A stretch of DNA of 64,000 nt, taken from the NCBI GenBank assembly GCA_047967505.1, contig CM106538.1; one strand, given 5' to 3'. Below, in pieces: positions 1 through 10,989 of the stretch (position 1 is the first letter of the stretch; each line of letters begins with the position of its first letter). Under the pieces are notes generated by a model that made no database searches, was not told the origin of the DNA, and saw only the letters and a list, made by a program, of their open reading frames with translations. The stretch comes from Dipteris shenzhenensis. Its lineage: Eukaryota > Polypodiophyta > Polypodiopsida > Gleicheniales. The translations under genes were made by a program, and so were the position numbers.

Positions 1-459
1 AAAGAAAGAGAATTTCGTTTGTCCTAGTTGTTTTCATTACTCAAACCCCCCCCGTCTAGGGCAAGCTTGTAGTGCGCATGATCCTTGGGAATGTAGTGTA
101 ACTATAGTAGGTGCAACTATATTGGGTGCATACAATAATTATTGAGTGATCAAAATAGGTAATAAGACTAGAGCAAGGAAAAAATGCATGGTTAAGATGA
201 AAATGGAGGTCATGGTGAAAAGTAAGAGTATATCTTGTACTTGAAAGAAAGGGCCATAACTTGTGGAAACAAGTTGAAGTTTCTTTAGTGGGCCTGCCCT
301 TGAACATGCTTGTGTTGTGTTTAGTTTTGTGGTGATCTTTTGGTTTTTATGTTATTTTTTGGTTTTTTTTTTGGGGTGGTCCTCTATATTTCTATTGTTG
401 TGTAAAGCAACGAGTGGTTCGACCAATATATGTAGTTCGTGCTAGGTTTTATTCTCTTC

Positions 460-1073
460 TTTTGTGTTGGTCCATATTTGGTCAATTGTCGTTCCATGTA
501 CTGTTGTTGACGATGTTATTATATGCAGCATATTGCAATCTCGCATCATTTCTTTGAGTTTTGTTGGAGGGGTTGTTTTTGAGTTTTAGTTGATATTGAA
601 GTCCCCCACAATATATGTCGTCGTTTGTTGTGGTATCATGTCGATGATTTTTTTGATGTTTTGCGTGAGGTTTTGTGTTTTCGTTCTTGGCACTTTGTAT
701 GTGTTAATAACTGTCAATTATTTGTTTGATGATGTTTGGAAGATTGTGAGGAGGCATTCACAGCCTTGATCGTTTACGTTTTAAGTGTTGGAGGAGATGG
801 AGTTCTTGTTTGAAGTATGTGCCCCAGTCCCAGGCTTGTCGATGTTATGGTTATATTGAAAAGTGGTATGTCCGGTGCTGCATGTAGTTTTGTGTGTGTT
901 TCTTGAAAACATAAGATTGTTGCTTGGAGGATGCTTTGTGAATTCATGATGTCTTCTTTGTGAAGGTTGAGTGAGCGTGTGTTCAGGCTCTGCAACGTTT
1001 TTCCTTGGTATTTTGTGTTACTATAGTCCACCTGGTCGAATGTCCAACTGTTATCTGCATGTAGTCTTGCCAT
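460..1073 (-). pseudogene. Helitron C-terminal endonuclease domain (EEP fold), decayed
   Basis: The minus strand encodes an endonuclease/exonuclease/phosphatase-type domain downstream of the helicase. The first block (about 1,073-880) contains SLNTRSL followed by ILCFQETH, which supply the Asn and Glu of the first two EEP motifs. After a frame change a second block (about 720-465) reads TYKVPR, then VGDFN near 595-607, then HGTTIDQIW near 470-490. These are the usual later EEP motifs. TAA stops lie before the TYKVPR block and just after GDFN, so the domain is broken. In RepHelEN or Helentron-type Helitrons such a domain follows the helicase, and the order seen here matches. A non-LTR retrotransposon endonuclease is the main alternative, but no reverse transcriptase accompanies it. 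Confidence 0.75.
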
Positions 1074-1122
1074 TTCCCGGAGTATAGCACTGTCTGTTTT
1101 TTAGTTTTTTCATTTTCTAGCC

Positions 1123-2300
1123 TCAAGTCGAAGTATAGGTTTTGGGAGTGTGGACTCTTGATAGTGCTGTGTAGAGCAGCCCATGTGATTTGATCCCAGT
1201 GGGATCAAATACTAGCACGTCCATGGTGAGGCCTTGTGAGTGATGCACCGTTCTTCCTATAGGGGCCTGTAGCGGGAATTGTTTCCATGTGATTATGTTC
1301 AAGTGGTTGTTGCCTACTTGAAAGTCACACGTGATTCGTAGAATAGGTGTCCACTTGTTGCCGATCTCTCTATCATATAGGTTTTGGTTTTCGTAGTGTG
1401 CTTTTGTTCTTGTCTTCATGTCATTGAATTCCACCCAGACGCGGGAAGGTTTATGTTGCATTTTAGAGCCTCTAAATATTCTGTTTGTGTAGTTGACCAA
1501 GCCATCATCGATGTCTAGGTTGCCTGATCATATTTCAACTATCATTCTTGGCTTAAGATCCAATTTGTGTTCTAGGCCACAAGCTTTTCGTGGGTCCTCT
1601 AGGATTATTATTGTTTTGCTACATGTTTTCTACCTGGTATCAATCGATGGTAGAATGTGTGGTTGATATGGTAGGCTATCGAATATCTTTTGATTGTGTT
1701 GGTTCTTCACGTTGTTTGTGTAAAATAAATGCGGGATGATGTTTTTGTGCGGTGGCCTTTTGAGGTGCGCAATTGTTAAATAGTTAATGTCTTGTTGAGT
1801 TTGTGTTGCTGTTTTGATTCTATTGAGTATGTCTAGGAACACCTTGTTATCCTGGCGCATTGGTTTTTCCAATTGGTAGCACTTAATGTGTGACCTCCAA
1901 ACCGAACTGATCATCGTTGTTGTTGATTGATGTGAGAATATCGAGGTGTCTTTTACTAGGCTGGCTTGGCAAAGGTCACCGCAGAGAACCAGGTCCACCC
2001 CACCGAAGGGCTCAGTGTGATTATGCTTTATTTCTCGCATTTGCATGTCTTCTGCGAGGAATGTGTTAATGCCCACTAAAGATATTTCGTCTATGAGAAT
2101 AGCTTCGACGTCTTGGTATTTGGTAGCCAAAGGTTGGAGTTTTTGTACACCAACAAGAGGACTTTTGGTACTTCAATATTGGATGTTTTAATGCTCGCGC
2201 AATGCCTCCGCTATTAATGTTGCGACAAATGTTTTCCCCGAACCTGTGTTTCTTGTTATGAACAGTTGTATTTGTTCTTCTTGTTTTGTTCATTTCTTCA
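1123..2300 (-). pseudogene. Helitron Pif1-type helicase domain, decayed
   Basis: This is the superfamily 1 DNA helicase part of the Helitron transposase, which unwinds DNA during rolling-circle transposition. Visible on the minus strand are Walker A (NTGSGKT, near 2,230-2,250), Walker B (ILIDEISLVG, near 2,075-2,100), GDLCQ (near 1,970-1,985) and the C-terminal signature TVHHSQGLTMD followed by YTALSRV (about 1,260-1,160). All are in the order expected for Pif1. Several in-frame stops and at least one frame change interrupt it: for example TAA and TGA lie between Walker A and Walker B. It follows the Rep domain directly and precedes the endonuclease domain, so one polyprotein ran from above 5.2 kb down to about 0.46 kb. 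Confidence 0.85.
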
Positions 2301-2474
2301 GCATAATATCATAAAAAAATAGCCGCTGCTCGCACTTCATTTCCTGAAGTTCCCATAGTACATCTCGATCGATAGGTTGTTGGGTTTGATTTGTATGATT
2401 GGGTGGACGTTTTTCATTTTTTTGTAGTACTCCATGTCATTGGCAAGATCACATTTTTATGTGGATGCCCCTGG

Positions 2475-3750
2475 TCATTCATCGTTGGCGACTGTTAAGT
2501 AGCTACTATCGTTGCTTGTTGTCACTCCAAGGTATGTGGCATCCGTTTGAAAATGCGCCTGCAGTGAGTCAATGCTCTCTTTGTTTTCTGTGTACATGTC
2601 CTTCCAGGTTTGGGTTGTTTCGTTCAATGTGTGTTCGTTAGAGTGGAATGGTAGGTAGAGCAGGCATAGTTCCCTGTAGTGGTTTTCGGGGTCTTTTATT
2701 TTGTTGTAGTTATTGAAACGTATTATTATTTCTTTTCTTCTTTTTTTAGTAGATCCTTGTTTCATGTTATATGCGCTTGCTAATGTGGCACATGTAATTC
2801 GTGGTGCCTCTTTAAATACTTTGTTACAATGTCATCAAAGAAGATGTCAGTGCTGTCTGGATGAAGTAACTCTAGTTGTGCACATCTTTCAGTAGCAATG
2901 CCCTGTCAGTCGGTGCGTTTGTGTTTATGTATGTGAATTCTTCGGAAGTGCTTGTTAGAGGCAATGAAAGGCAAAGGTACACTGCTTGTTGGGCATTGCT
3001 GTGTTGAGTATTTAGTATTGCATTTCCCACCTTGCGTACATGCTCACTAGGTGTTGCATTGTCTTGAAAGCTTTGAACGATTGCATTCTTAACTGCATTG
3101 TTTGTCTCTTTGTCAACTTTGGTTATGTATGACATGCCATACGATGCTGCACCATGAGGGTTTAAAACAAATTGTATGTCAGTGTTAGCACCCCATAGTT
3201 TGCTCAGCACCGGGTTAAAATTGTTTGTATAAATGTCTTTTGGTTCTCTTTTCATGAATATTTTCAGTTGAGAGATGCTGCTTCGTAGCGCCGTTTCATA
3301 TACTTGATCAAGGATATTGATCTTGTCAAGGAAAGAATCGAAAGTGAGCGTGGTGGATGTTTTATCTTGTAGTGCTTCTTTAACTTTCACATATTTTTTT
3401 TTTGTATGTATTGTTAGTATCTTCATCAAGTAAGTGTCTCAAAATTTTCTGTATAGTGCATCGATGGCTTCGGGAACCCAAAGTAGCAATGGGAATGTTT
3501 TTTCTTGCATGTTTGTCTAGTTGTGTGTTTGTATATAATTGAGCATGGGTTCGAGTTGTGCACTATCAATAGCTATGTGTTTGTCAATAAACTGTTCTAT
3601 GGTTTTGTCGTCAGTGTTGTTACCGTTGGGTCCTTCATCTACCCAGAGCGGGCCGTGGTCGTGTTGGCTCCCTCTGTTTTGGAATTCTGTTACATAAAAT
3701 ACTGTTGTCTTGTCATAATAATGTTTTGAGGGCTCTGAATTTGTGGACAT
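2475..3750 (-). pseudogene. Helitron Rep domain and linker to the helicase, decayed
   Basis: The Rep (HUH nuclease) domain nicks and rejoins DNA strands in rolling-circle transposition. The minus-strand frame at 3,750-3,517 reads FYVTEFQNRGSQHDHG, carrying the His-x-His metal-binding motif, then LWV and FIDKHIA. At about 3,520-3,425 it continues with HTTRQTCKKK and CYFGFPKPSMHYT, the Cys/His segment typical of Helitron Rep. The open stretch 3,429-2,872 has WGANTDIQFVLNPHGAASYG and YLCLSLPLTSTSEEF, which match the conserved region between Rep and helicase. The stretch 2,765-2,475 has DPENHYRELCLLYLP. Stops and frame changes separate the pieces. Confidence 0.85.
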
Positions 3751-3899
3751 AATGTTGTGTCGTAGTCACGGGCTGCTTTGATCACATTTGGATGTTCTTG
3801 CCTGCTTGTTCAACATTCTCTTCATTCGCGTGTTTGTTTATTTCCTGCAAACATCGTACTAGTGGCTCCCACCATTTCTCAACAGTAGATAATGTGATG

Positions 3900-5266
3900 A
3901 AGAATGTAGGAGGGCCAAGTTGTCTAATCATGGCGAAGACGTTTTGCTTCAGCCACTGTTGTTTCTAATCGGCGGACGTTCTTAAACAAGTGAAGTCACA
4001 GAAGCCAATTTTTGATTGCAACAATTGCTTAATATTTGTATCTCGTACTATTGTTTTTGCCTCGATGCTTTGCCCTTGTTTTTGCCCTTTTCACATGCGG
4101 ACCCAAACAGATGATAGCACTTGCCTTACCACACCTTCATTGTTTTGAAGAACAAGTTTTCGATGGACCATGCAAATCTCCTGTCCTCATTTCGAAGTTC
4201 CCACTTCACTATGTCCTAGTAGCTTGTTCGACTTGGAATGCGGTATGTGTGAGCTTTGCCATAAAAAAGAGTTGAGAATGCAAGTTCTTCGTAGTACTCG
4301 TCCTAGAAAAGGCTAAGAGGATGAAATCCTGTTAAAGGGCCGATGGTTGTTGGATTGATCTCGAAATCAATAACTTGGTGGCTTGTGTAAATTCCATGCA
4401 CGAAAGTATCGGTTGCGACGTCAAGAGAAACGGTGCACTTGTCCCTGTCTACTGATGTTTGCTGCATTTCCTCTTCTTCGCATTGTAGTTGCTGGATGTG
4501 TTCGGCCCAAAGTTTGTTGATCTTAACATAGTTCTTAATGTAGAGGGGGGTTGCAAGCAATTCTTGAAGCACACATTGTTATAGTGGGGCATACTAGGCT
4601 GCTGATGTAGTTATGATTGTAATGTAGTCGACGCTTGATTGCTACTGTCACTGTAGCAGAGTCGTTTATTAAGCGCGGGAGAACTTGTTGTGCTCTATCA
4701 ACGTGCGAAACCATTTATTACGCTACCGTCGAGCCCGAGCTGACCTTCATATGTTAATTGCCTTAATTGCGCGAAAGGTATTCTTATTAAAAATCAGTCG
4801 CTCCTCGATTTTGTTCAGATTAGATGTGTGTTCTTGGGGGGTGGTCAGGGCATGTTTCTCTTTGAGAACCTAGGTTCTTTGCCTGAACGGATTTGGCTGT
4901 AGCACAAGGAGCATGTAAGCACTTTGTTTTCGGTTTCTTGCGCTACATCATTCAGTTCTTCATTTATAGATGTTGAGTTGATGCTTTCTTTTTTCAATTT
5001 CGATCTAAATGTCAAACATCCACACGTGAAGCAAGCAAACGCCGATGTGTCATCTATCTTTTCAAGGTATATCGTCTTTGATTTTCGCATTCCTCTTTTC
5101 CATTTCAAGGAGTTGGCCTTGGTGGGGTCTTGAGTAGATTTTTCTTTAACTAGGTCTCCGCCGATATGAATTCCCAATACTTCCTCGCCTTGCACCAAGC
5201 ATGCCGCCTCATAGGCAATATTAGAATGGTACGCCGTGTCTTTCAGCTTGTATATTTTGTTGCATG
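3900..5266 (-). pseudogene. Helitron N-terminal region with Cys-rich (zinc-finger-like) segment, decayed
   Basis: This is the upstream part of the Helitron polyprotein. At 5,266-4,845 the minus strand encodes CFTCGC and CSLCYSQIRSGKEPRFSKRN, a two-pair Cys arrangement followed by GK-P. This is the zinc-binding segment found upstream of the Helitron N domain. At 4,572-4,303 and onward it contains NPTTIGPLTGFHPLSLF, then EELAFSTLFYGKAHTYR and a WELRNEDRRFAW-like segment, which correspond to the Helitron-like N domain. Stops at F-TAG-DEYY, SY-TAG-DI and VW-TAA-GK look like lost Gln codons. The frame is cut at 5,266 by the LTR retrotransposon and resumes at 7,924. Confidence 0.7.
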
Positions 5267-5609
5267 TGTTGAGATATGGTGCCATGAGCACATAGATTAA
5301 AGGGCTAAGGTATGGTATAGGAAATAATTAAAGTAGCCACCCTAGGATGTGGACTACAAGATGTGAAGATGTGGATTGAGGATATCCACAAGGAGAGATG
5401 TGGATGAGAGGATCACACAAGTGTTGACTATTCAAAGGGCACTCTCTTTATAAGAGGCCTATCATGTATTGTTGTGTACACACACACATTGGAATAGATT
5501 GAGTATTGCCTACCGCATGTCTCACATGGAATTTCTTCTATGGTTTGATCCCCCTTGATCTTTTGCTAATTCCATGTTGCACTAGGAGAGCACGATCCTC
5601 ACTTTCTCA
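5267..5609 (+). repeat. 5' LTR of the young Copia-type element
   Basis: This begins TGTTGAGATATGG and ends TCA, and appears identical to 7,581-7,923. A TATA-like tttataag lies near 5,449-5,456, suitable for driving plus-strand transcription into the element. The third copy of this LTR family (32,818-33,111) is shorter and clearly diverged. Confidence 0.95.
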
Positions 5610-5621
5610 TGGTATCAGAGC
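5610..5621 (+). other. Primer-binding site (initiator tRNA-Met)
   Basis: TGGTATCAGAGC lies directly after the 5' LTR with no spacer. It matches the 3' end complement of initiator tRNA-Met, the usual Copia minus-strand primer site. Confidence 0.9.
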
Positions 5622-7571
5622 TTAGGTCTAGTCTCCTAGGCATGCCTTAGGAACTCATGTTTTCTTCTAGATTAGTTTTAGAGAGATAGTGGTTACCCTT
5701 GTTTAGATTTTTGGAAAAGTATGAGAGAATGTGAGTCGTTCTTGAACAATCTCTTGTTGAGTGTTGTGAGCTCTCCCTCCAAGGGAGATCCCCAAGGACT
5801 CTAAATCAGCTCTTCTACAAGCAGGCTTTCGAACCTTCAAGGCTCCACACCTCAACTACGGCTACTCTGTGATGACAACTACAGTGCCATAGCTCCTATG
5901 CTAGTCACCTCCCAACCGAGCTCACGATAGCACCTCCCAAGCGGTTGTTGGCGTGCTGCTGGTGTCGATGCAGTAGTCGTAGCTGCAACAGTGATAGTTC
6001 TTCTTCTTCTTATGTTGTCGTCACCGTCGTGACGGCCACCATGTCTGGAGGTAGAAGCAACAAAGAAAACAGCCATCACCTCGTTCAGCAAGCCAGCAGT
6101 AATTAGGCTCCATAGCCCATTCGATGAGCGCATCCATCAATGGAACCATCGGCTCCCTCATGAGCCCTTCTTCAACGAGAAGGTAGCGCAGCTGCCGCTG
6201 CCAACGAGCACAAGGGTAGAGCAATGCAAGGACCTCACGATCTTCATACAAGCTAAGAAGCTGTGACTGCCAGAGATGCACCAAAATGCAATCAGAAGCA
6301 CCACGCTCAGGAGCAAAAGATGGGCAAACACCCTCTTCATTCTCTGAGAACACCTATGACTAGTTGCTGCTCCAAACAGTGCTACTTCAAGCAACAAGAA
6401 GGCTCAAACACCTCTGAGCGGCTCCTACGGCTTCAACAAGACAGCTCTCAATGCCATGGCTCCAACCGTTGACGACGAGCCAGCCTCTTGATATGAACAG
6501 CTGCTTCACAGCAACTCTAGCTCTGCTATATTGCAGACGAACTCATCGACCTCATCCAAAGAGCGGTCTACAGCAGCTCTGCCTCCTTTAGCGACTCGAG
6601 CTCTTAGTTCTCCTGCACATTGGCTGCTAAGTCGAGGCAGAAGCAAAGGATTTGCAAGCTCCTTCCGTGGAGCTGTGCCTGCAACCGCATCAGCAACCTA
6701 AATGAGAGCTCTAAGCTCTCCTCTTGTATGCGCAGCCAGCCTAGAAGCTCCGTCGTCGTCGTCGCCATCACGGTCAACAGCAGCTCCGTCGTCGCCTCAA
6801 ATCTTTTCTTTCTCCAAGGTTCCCTTAGATTGACACGTGGCATATAATAACTAACCAGGGTTTCTTTAGTTAAATAGGTAACTATGGTTAGGGTAGGATT
6901 AGTTAAGTGCCACCCAAGCACAGTCTCTTTGTAAGCACAGTTTGAATGCAGCATGTGAATCCCTGTGCCACATCATCAAGGCCCCCTCGTCTTCACAAAA
7001 GCTTCAACAAAGTGTAACTTCCAATCCAGGAAGAATTTGAACACGCTCCAAAAAGGAAAAGTGATCATCTTTTCGAGCTCTACGCGTCTATCAAGTCAGA
7101 ATCATTGTATGCAATTAGACACTGCCAATATTGAAAAAAATCAATTGGTAAGACCTTTGCAACAAATGAAAAAGCAACGCATGAATGCAGAAAGCATGCC
7201 AAAAGCACAAGTGCATGAGATGACCATAGCAGGAAGCATGGCATCCACACACAAAGCATCAAGGCACATGGAAGAACAAAGCATCATGCAGGTAGCTACA
7301 CCAAACAAAGAAGCAAATGAGTCGTCATCAAGCCATGAGCCAAAAGGTGACATCAATGAAATGTATTGAGAAACAAATACCTTGCCAACCTTGCCTATAT
7401 TTTGTAAATCAAACCTGACCACCTGAGAGTAGCTATGAAAGCACCCAGGGGAGGTATTGACATGTAAAAGCCACACTTGACTACCTTAAGTAGCAATGCA
7501 TGCACTAAGGGGAGGTGATGGAATGTAACTCACATCTGACCACCTTGCAGTAGCCAAAGGATCATGGCACC
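5622..7571 (+). other. Non-coding interior of the young element with residual gag tail
   Basis: The interior shows no retroviral-type domain. An open frame of 134 codons at 6,965-7,369 is Lys/Gln/Ser/Met-rich. Only its last 14 codons resemble the gag C-terminus of the copy near 32.6 kb, so most of gag has been replaced. The stretch 5,850-6,830 is GC-richer than its surroundings and holds short open frames on both strands without recognisable domains. It may be captured host sequence, but I cannot identify a source. Three polypurine-like motifs with similar following sequence lie at 7,446, 7,507 and 7,572. Confidence 0.7.
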
Positions 7572-7580
7572 AAGGGGAGG

Positions 7581-7923
7581 TGTTGAGATATGGTGCCATG
7601 AGCACATAGATTAAAGGGCTAAGGTATGGTATAGGAAATAATTAAAGTAGCCACCCTAGGATGTGGACTACAAGATGTGAAGATGTGGATTGAGGATATC
7701 CACAAGGAGAGATGTGGATGAGAGGATCACACAAGTGTTGACTATTCAAAGGGCACTCTCTTTATAAGAGGCCTATCATGTATTGTTGTGTACACACACA
7801 CATTGGAATAGATTGAGTATTGCCTACCGCATGTCTCACATGGAATTTCTTCTATGGTTTGATCCCCCTTGATCTTTTGCTAATTCCATGTTGCACTAGG
7901 AGAGCACGATCCTCACTTTCTCA
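7581..7923 (+). repeat. 3' LTR of the young Copia-type element
   Basis: This is 343 bp, apparently identical to the 5' LTR. It is preceded by the polypurine tract and followed by the gcatg target duplication. Confidence 0.95.
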
Positions 7924-8652
7924 GCATGTTGCCTCCAAACTGTGCTTGTTTGGACAGCTACATTGGAGGAAAATGGTTGCAATTTGCTTTGCTGTTGAAT
8001 GAGGGTTTCGTTGCAAGAGATATTGAAGGCATGTCTTCTCAGTCTTCATAAATATTGTACGTTCTTTTGATTTGTTTCCTAGCCACTGGCACAATTGTGG
8101 GGGGGTTGGCTGATGCATCTATCAGCAAGAAACTCGGCTTTTGTTGTTCAATTCAATGAATTCCATTATTTGTATGGTTGACTAGCCATCAAAAAGGAGG
8201 ATAGACAAAGAGCAATGGATAATTTAATGTATTATTTGAAGGCAATCGAAGACCAAGGATGGGCTGTTGGTGGATTTTTGGATTGCGGACAATGCGATGC
8301 TGCTTGCTGCATCCTTCTAATGTAGGTTTCCACCTTGATGTTTTGATGCATTGACTGTAGTATTGGCGATGCTGTTGTTGAGAATGTTTTCCACAAGCAT
8401 TTCAAACATCATATCATATGTGTATGCAGGATAGAGAGCTATCAAACAGGAGAGCAAGTCGGTATTTTTAGGTTTTTTGTTAATGAATTCTTTGTTCCAT
8501 TCGACATAGAAAGAGTTTAAGTCAACTCTTGAATAAAAAATGTAGGAGAACAGTCCCAGGATGTTGGCACAGGGAATCAGCCTAGCACATCTGTGCGTCG
8601 CGGACAGATCGCGAATCGTGACTATTTTCTGAGTTCTTATGTCTTCTGGCAC
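7924..8652 (-). pseudogene. Upstream continuation of the Helitron reading frame beyond the inserted retrotransposon
   Basis: The open minus frame 8,118-7,924 ends with the codons for LEATC. If the inserted LTR element and one copy of the 5-bp target duplication (gcatg) are removed, it reads directly in frame into NKIYKLKDTAYH at 5,261 downwards. So this is one ancestral coding region split by the insertion. A second open stretch, 8,652-8,317 (FYSRVDLNSFYVEWNKEF and so on), lies upstream in the same orientation, separated by stops. I do not recognise a domain in either stretch. The true 5' end of the Helitron is not identifiable. Confidence 0.55.
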
Positions 8653-8775
8653 ATTTGCACGTCACGGATAGATCGCGACTGTTTTCTTGGGTTCCTGCGT
8701 CTTCTGGCGCACCTGCGCATCGCGGACAGACTTTTCGAGCTCCTGCAAAAGATCTCGTGCCCCTATCCTCTTCTT
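8596..8775 (+). repeat. GC-rich tandem repeat, about three units of 58-64 bp
   Basis: Units start at 8,596, 8,660 and 8,718. Each contains a cgcggacagatcgcg-like core, followed in the first two by a ttct-rich part and gtcttctggc. The same core appears reverse-complemented at 35,140-35,195, so it belongs to a dispersed family. Confidence 0.7.
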
Positions 8776-8799
8776 CTGCTCCAAAAGGTAGAGAAAGAG

Positions 8800-9325
8800 A
8801 GGGTTAGATGTACAGTGCAAGCTTCAAGAGGTTATGTTCAATTGCCTTTGAAATGTAAGGAGGATGTTTCAGATAGCATTTGCATATTGCTTTGAAAAGA
8901 ACTGAAAAGCTTGTAGTCAAATCGAAGTGGTACATCTACATTTGTAAGTGCCATGTTTAAATGTAGTAAAGACAAGGAAGGTACATATCAATTTTTGTAT
9001 GTGAACGCTACGTTTCCCCCGGGAAGAAGGCTTCGAGTACTACAATGTGACATGTGAATACTCATTTGCAAACTGCGTGCCCAAATACACCGTAGTCGCA
9101 AAAACAATATGCTATACAAGAGTTGTATAAAGTTCTCCTTGGTTTAAGGTTGTGAAGGTATACACTGGGGATGCATGTATAAAGCCATTGTTTTATGTAG
9201 AAGGAGAAAGGTAAAAGCCAAAGTTGTCATTGTGAATGCTAGTTTGAAAGCTCCATGTGCAAACATGTCATAGATAACAAAGAAAGGTCACATAAAACAA
9301 TTGTACAAAGTTTTATTTTGTATTG
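8800..9325. other. No gene seen
   Basis: This is AT-rich sequence with only short open frames and no recognisable domain, repeat or RNA motif. Confidence 0.5.
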
Positions 9326-9329
9326 CATT

Positions 9330-9565
9330 ATCTACAAGCGGGGAAAACTGAGTAGAAGGGTGCAACAACAGTGGTAGAAGAACTGAGGTGAAGACGAAAA
9401 AGCTAGGCGAGGCATACACAATGGGTTGTACATCAGAATGGCTCCCAACTATTTACAACCGGGAAAAACCAAGTAGAAGGGTGCAACAACATTGGTAGAA
9501 GAGTTGAGGCGAAGAAGGGGAAGATGGGCATACACAACGAGCTGTACATCAGAATGGCTCCCAAA
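9330..9565 (+). repeat. Tandem duplication of about 118 bp
   Basis: Two diverged copies lie side by side. Each runs from a tacaa(g/c)cgggaaaa start through gtagaagggtgcaacaac to gtacatcagaatggctccc. The first starts near 9,330 and the second near 9,450. Confidence 0.75.
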
Positions 9566-10983
9566 CTAGGTAGTCTTTGCAAAAGATGTCACAAAGCCAG
9601 AACTGTTGATGTAAATTCTCACTAGTGGGCCGCTTCTCGAGCAGCATGCAACGAGTTGTGACAATACTTCGATTATGGAACTCAAAAAATGGGCAATGAA
9701 GGGCCAAAATATCGTCTACATGTGCGCCACATACCTGCACGGCAACCTGGGTGGCATCATGCAAAACAACGTAGCCCTTCAAAGAAGGGAATTAGGAAAT
9801 AGTTTGGATGTTGACACAACTATAGCAGTAGGGGCGCATCGGATCTTTGCTCATGCGGCAACCACCACAAGCCACACAATGGAACTCAACCAAGGGGTTG
9901 TTGAGGCTAACGAAGTGAACAATGCCATGCACCTACGAGCAAAGCAAACACGATTGTTATAATGTCAAGGATTTTAGATGCATGAACTTGGTAGTAGTAA
10001 TTAGTGAAAATGTACCTTCTTCTTTCTTCTCACAAAAAAAAAAAGAAAATGTACCTTCTTCCCATAACCTAGTTGCAAGACCTGATGTATGAAGGCATCA
10101 TGCAATGTGGTATGGAGATTCCCTTCTAGCGCTGCCCCTAAGATAGTGAAATCAAACACACCCAGGGCATGCCCATGCCTTGCACGCATGTATGAAATAT
10201 TCTTGGCAACGTACATCATGATGCCTTCATCGAGCAAGGGTGTGCCTTCTTTCGAAAGCGTCTATAACCGTATCTCAGTCCTTGGGGTTGGCCCATCCGC
10301 AATAATGATCTGGTCACTAAGCAGTCCATCGAGGCCAACTTTCACAATCACAAATGCTACCGATGGACCGCCAACTTTCACAATCACAAATGCTAGTGTA
10401 TCAATGACTGATGTCAACGATGCACGTAAGTTCTCCATTTGGTTTGCTACCCAGGGTGCATAGCATCGTATGATCGTATTTGGAACAAAGGATATGGTTC
10501 CATCGAACGATTCGCTTTTCAAAATTGTGGTGGTTGCATCAACACGCAATGAAAAAGAGGATGTTCCTCCCTCGCTAGAGCCTCATTTACTAATGGTAGA
10601 ACCCTTGATTCTATAGAATTCACCTACTTGAAAAACATCCTTGAAATCCAAAACATATGTGTGCGGGATATGTAATGTAATGGTCTCAAGCACGTATAAT
10701 CAGTGAGATCTATGTGCATGTACACGAGATACGTCACATCTTTCGCTTTGAAAGTACTGTACTTTGCTAAAATCTTTCCTTCAAAGGCAAAGTGATGTGA
10801 TACGAACTCGAACAATGCACCTATGGTCAGGGTTGTAAAGCATTTGCATTGGTCGGATTGATGTTGCCATGAATGTGGGTCGGCTAGGGCCATTTTCATC
10901 ATTTGGAAGGAAGAGGTTTTCGATTGGATTTGGGGCATCCACGTCGTTGTGGCAAAGGCTCTTTCCATGTTGCACCCCAACAT
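9549..10983 (-). pseudogene. Fragmented protein with C4 zinc ribbon, possibly RPA70-like
   Basis: Minus-strand pieces in order are 10,983-10,624, 10,549-10,262, 10,237-10,001 and about 9,930-9,549. The last contains FHCVACGGC, then YCYSC (C-x2-C paired with C-x2-C), then YVVLHDATQVAVQV and ILAL. This resembles the zinc ribbon and following beta strands of the large replication protein A subunit DNA-binding domain C. Plant Helitrons often carry RPA-like single-strand DNA-binding proteins, and this lies upstream of the Helitron transposase on the same strand, which makes the idea attractive. Stops, including a TAA after the ribbon, show decay or unrecognised introns. A 35-bp direct duplication lies at about 10,338-10,398. 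The family assignment is weak. Confidence 0.3.
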
Positions 10984-10989
10984 TTTAAC

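Larger units (their letters stand above)
5262..7928 (+). mobile_element. Young non-autonomous Copia-type LTR retrotransposon with 5-bp target duplication
   Basis: This is a complete LTR element of 2,657 bp (5,267-7,923) flanked by the direct repeat gcatg (5,262-5,266 and 7,924-7,928). The two 343-bp LTRs (5,267-5,609 and 7,581-7,923) appear identical over their whole length, so the insertion is recent. The primer-binding site TGGTATCAGAGC starts at 5,610, immediately after the 5' LTR, and is complementary to initiator tRNA-Met. The polypurine tract aaggggagg is at 7,572-7,580. The interior has no protease, integrase or reverse transcriptase. Only a short C-terminal gag tail (SSSHEPKGDINEMY at 7,321-7,369) is shared with the related copy near 32.6 kb. 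It must rely on proteins from another element. Confidence 0.95.
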
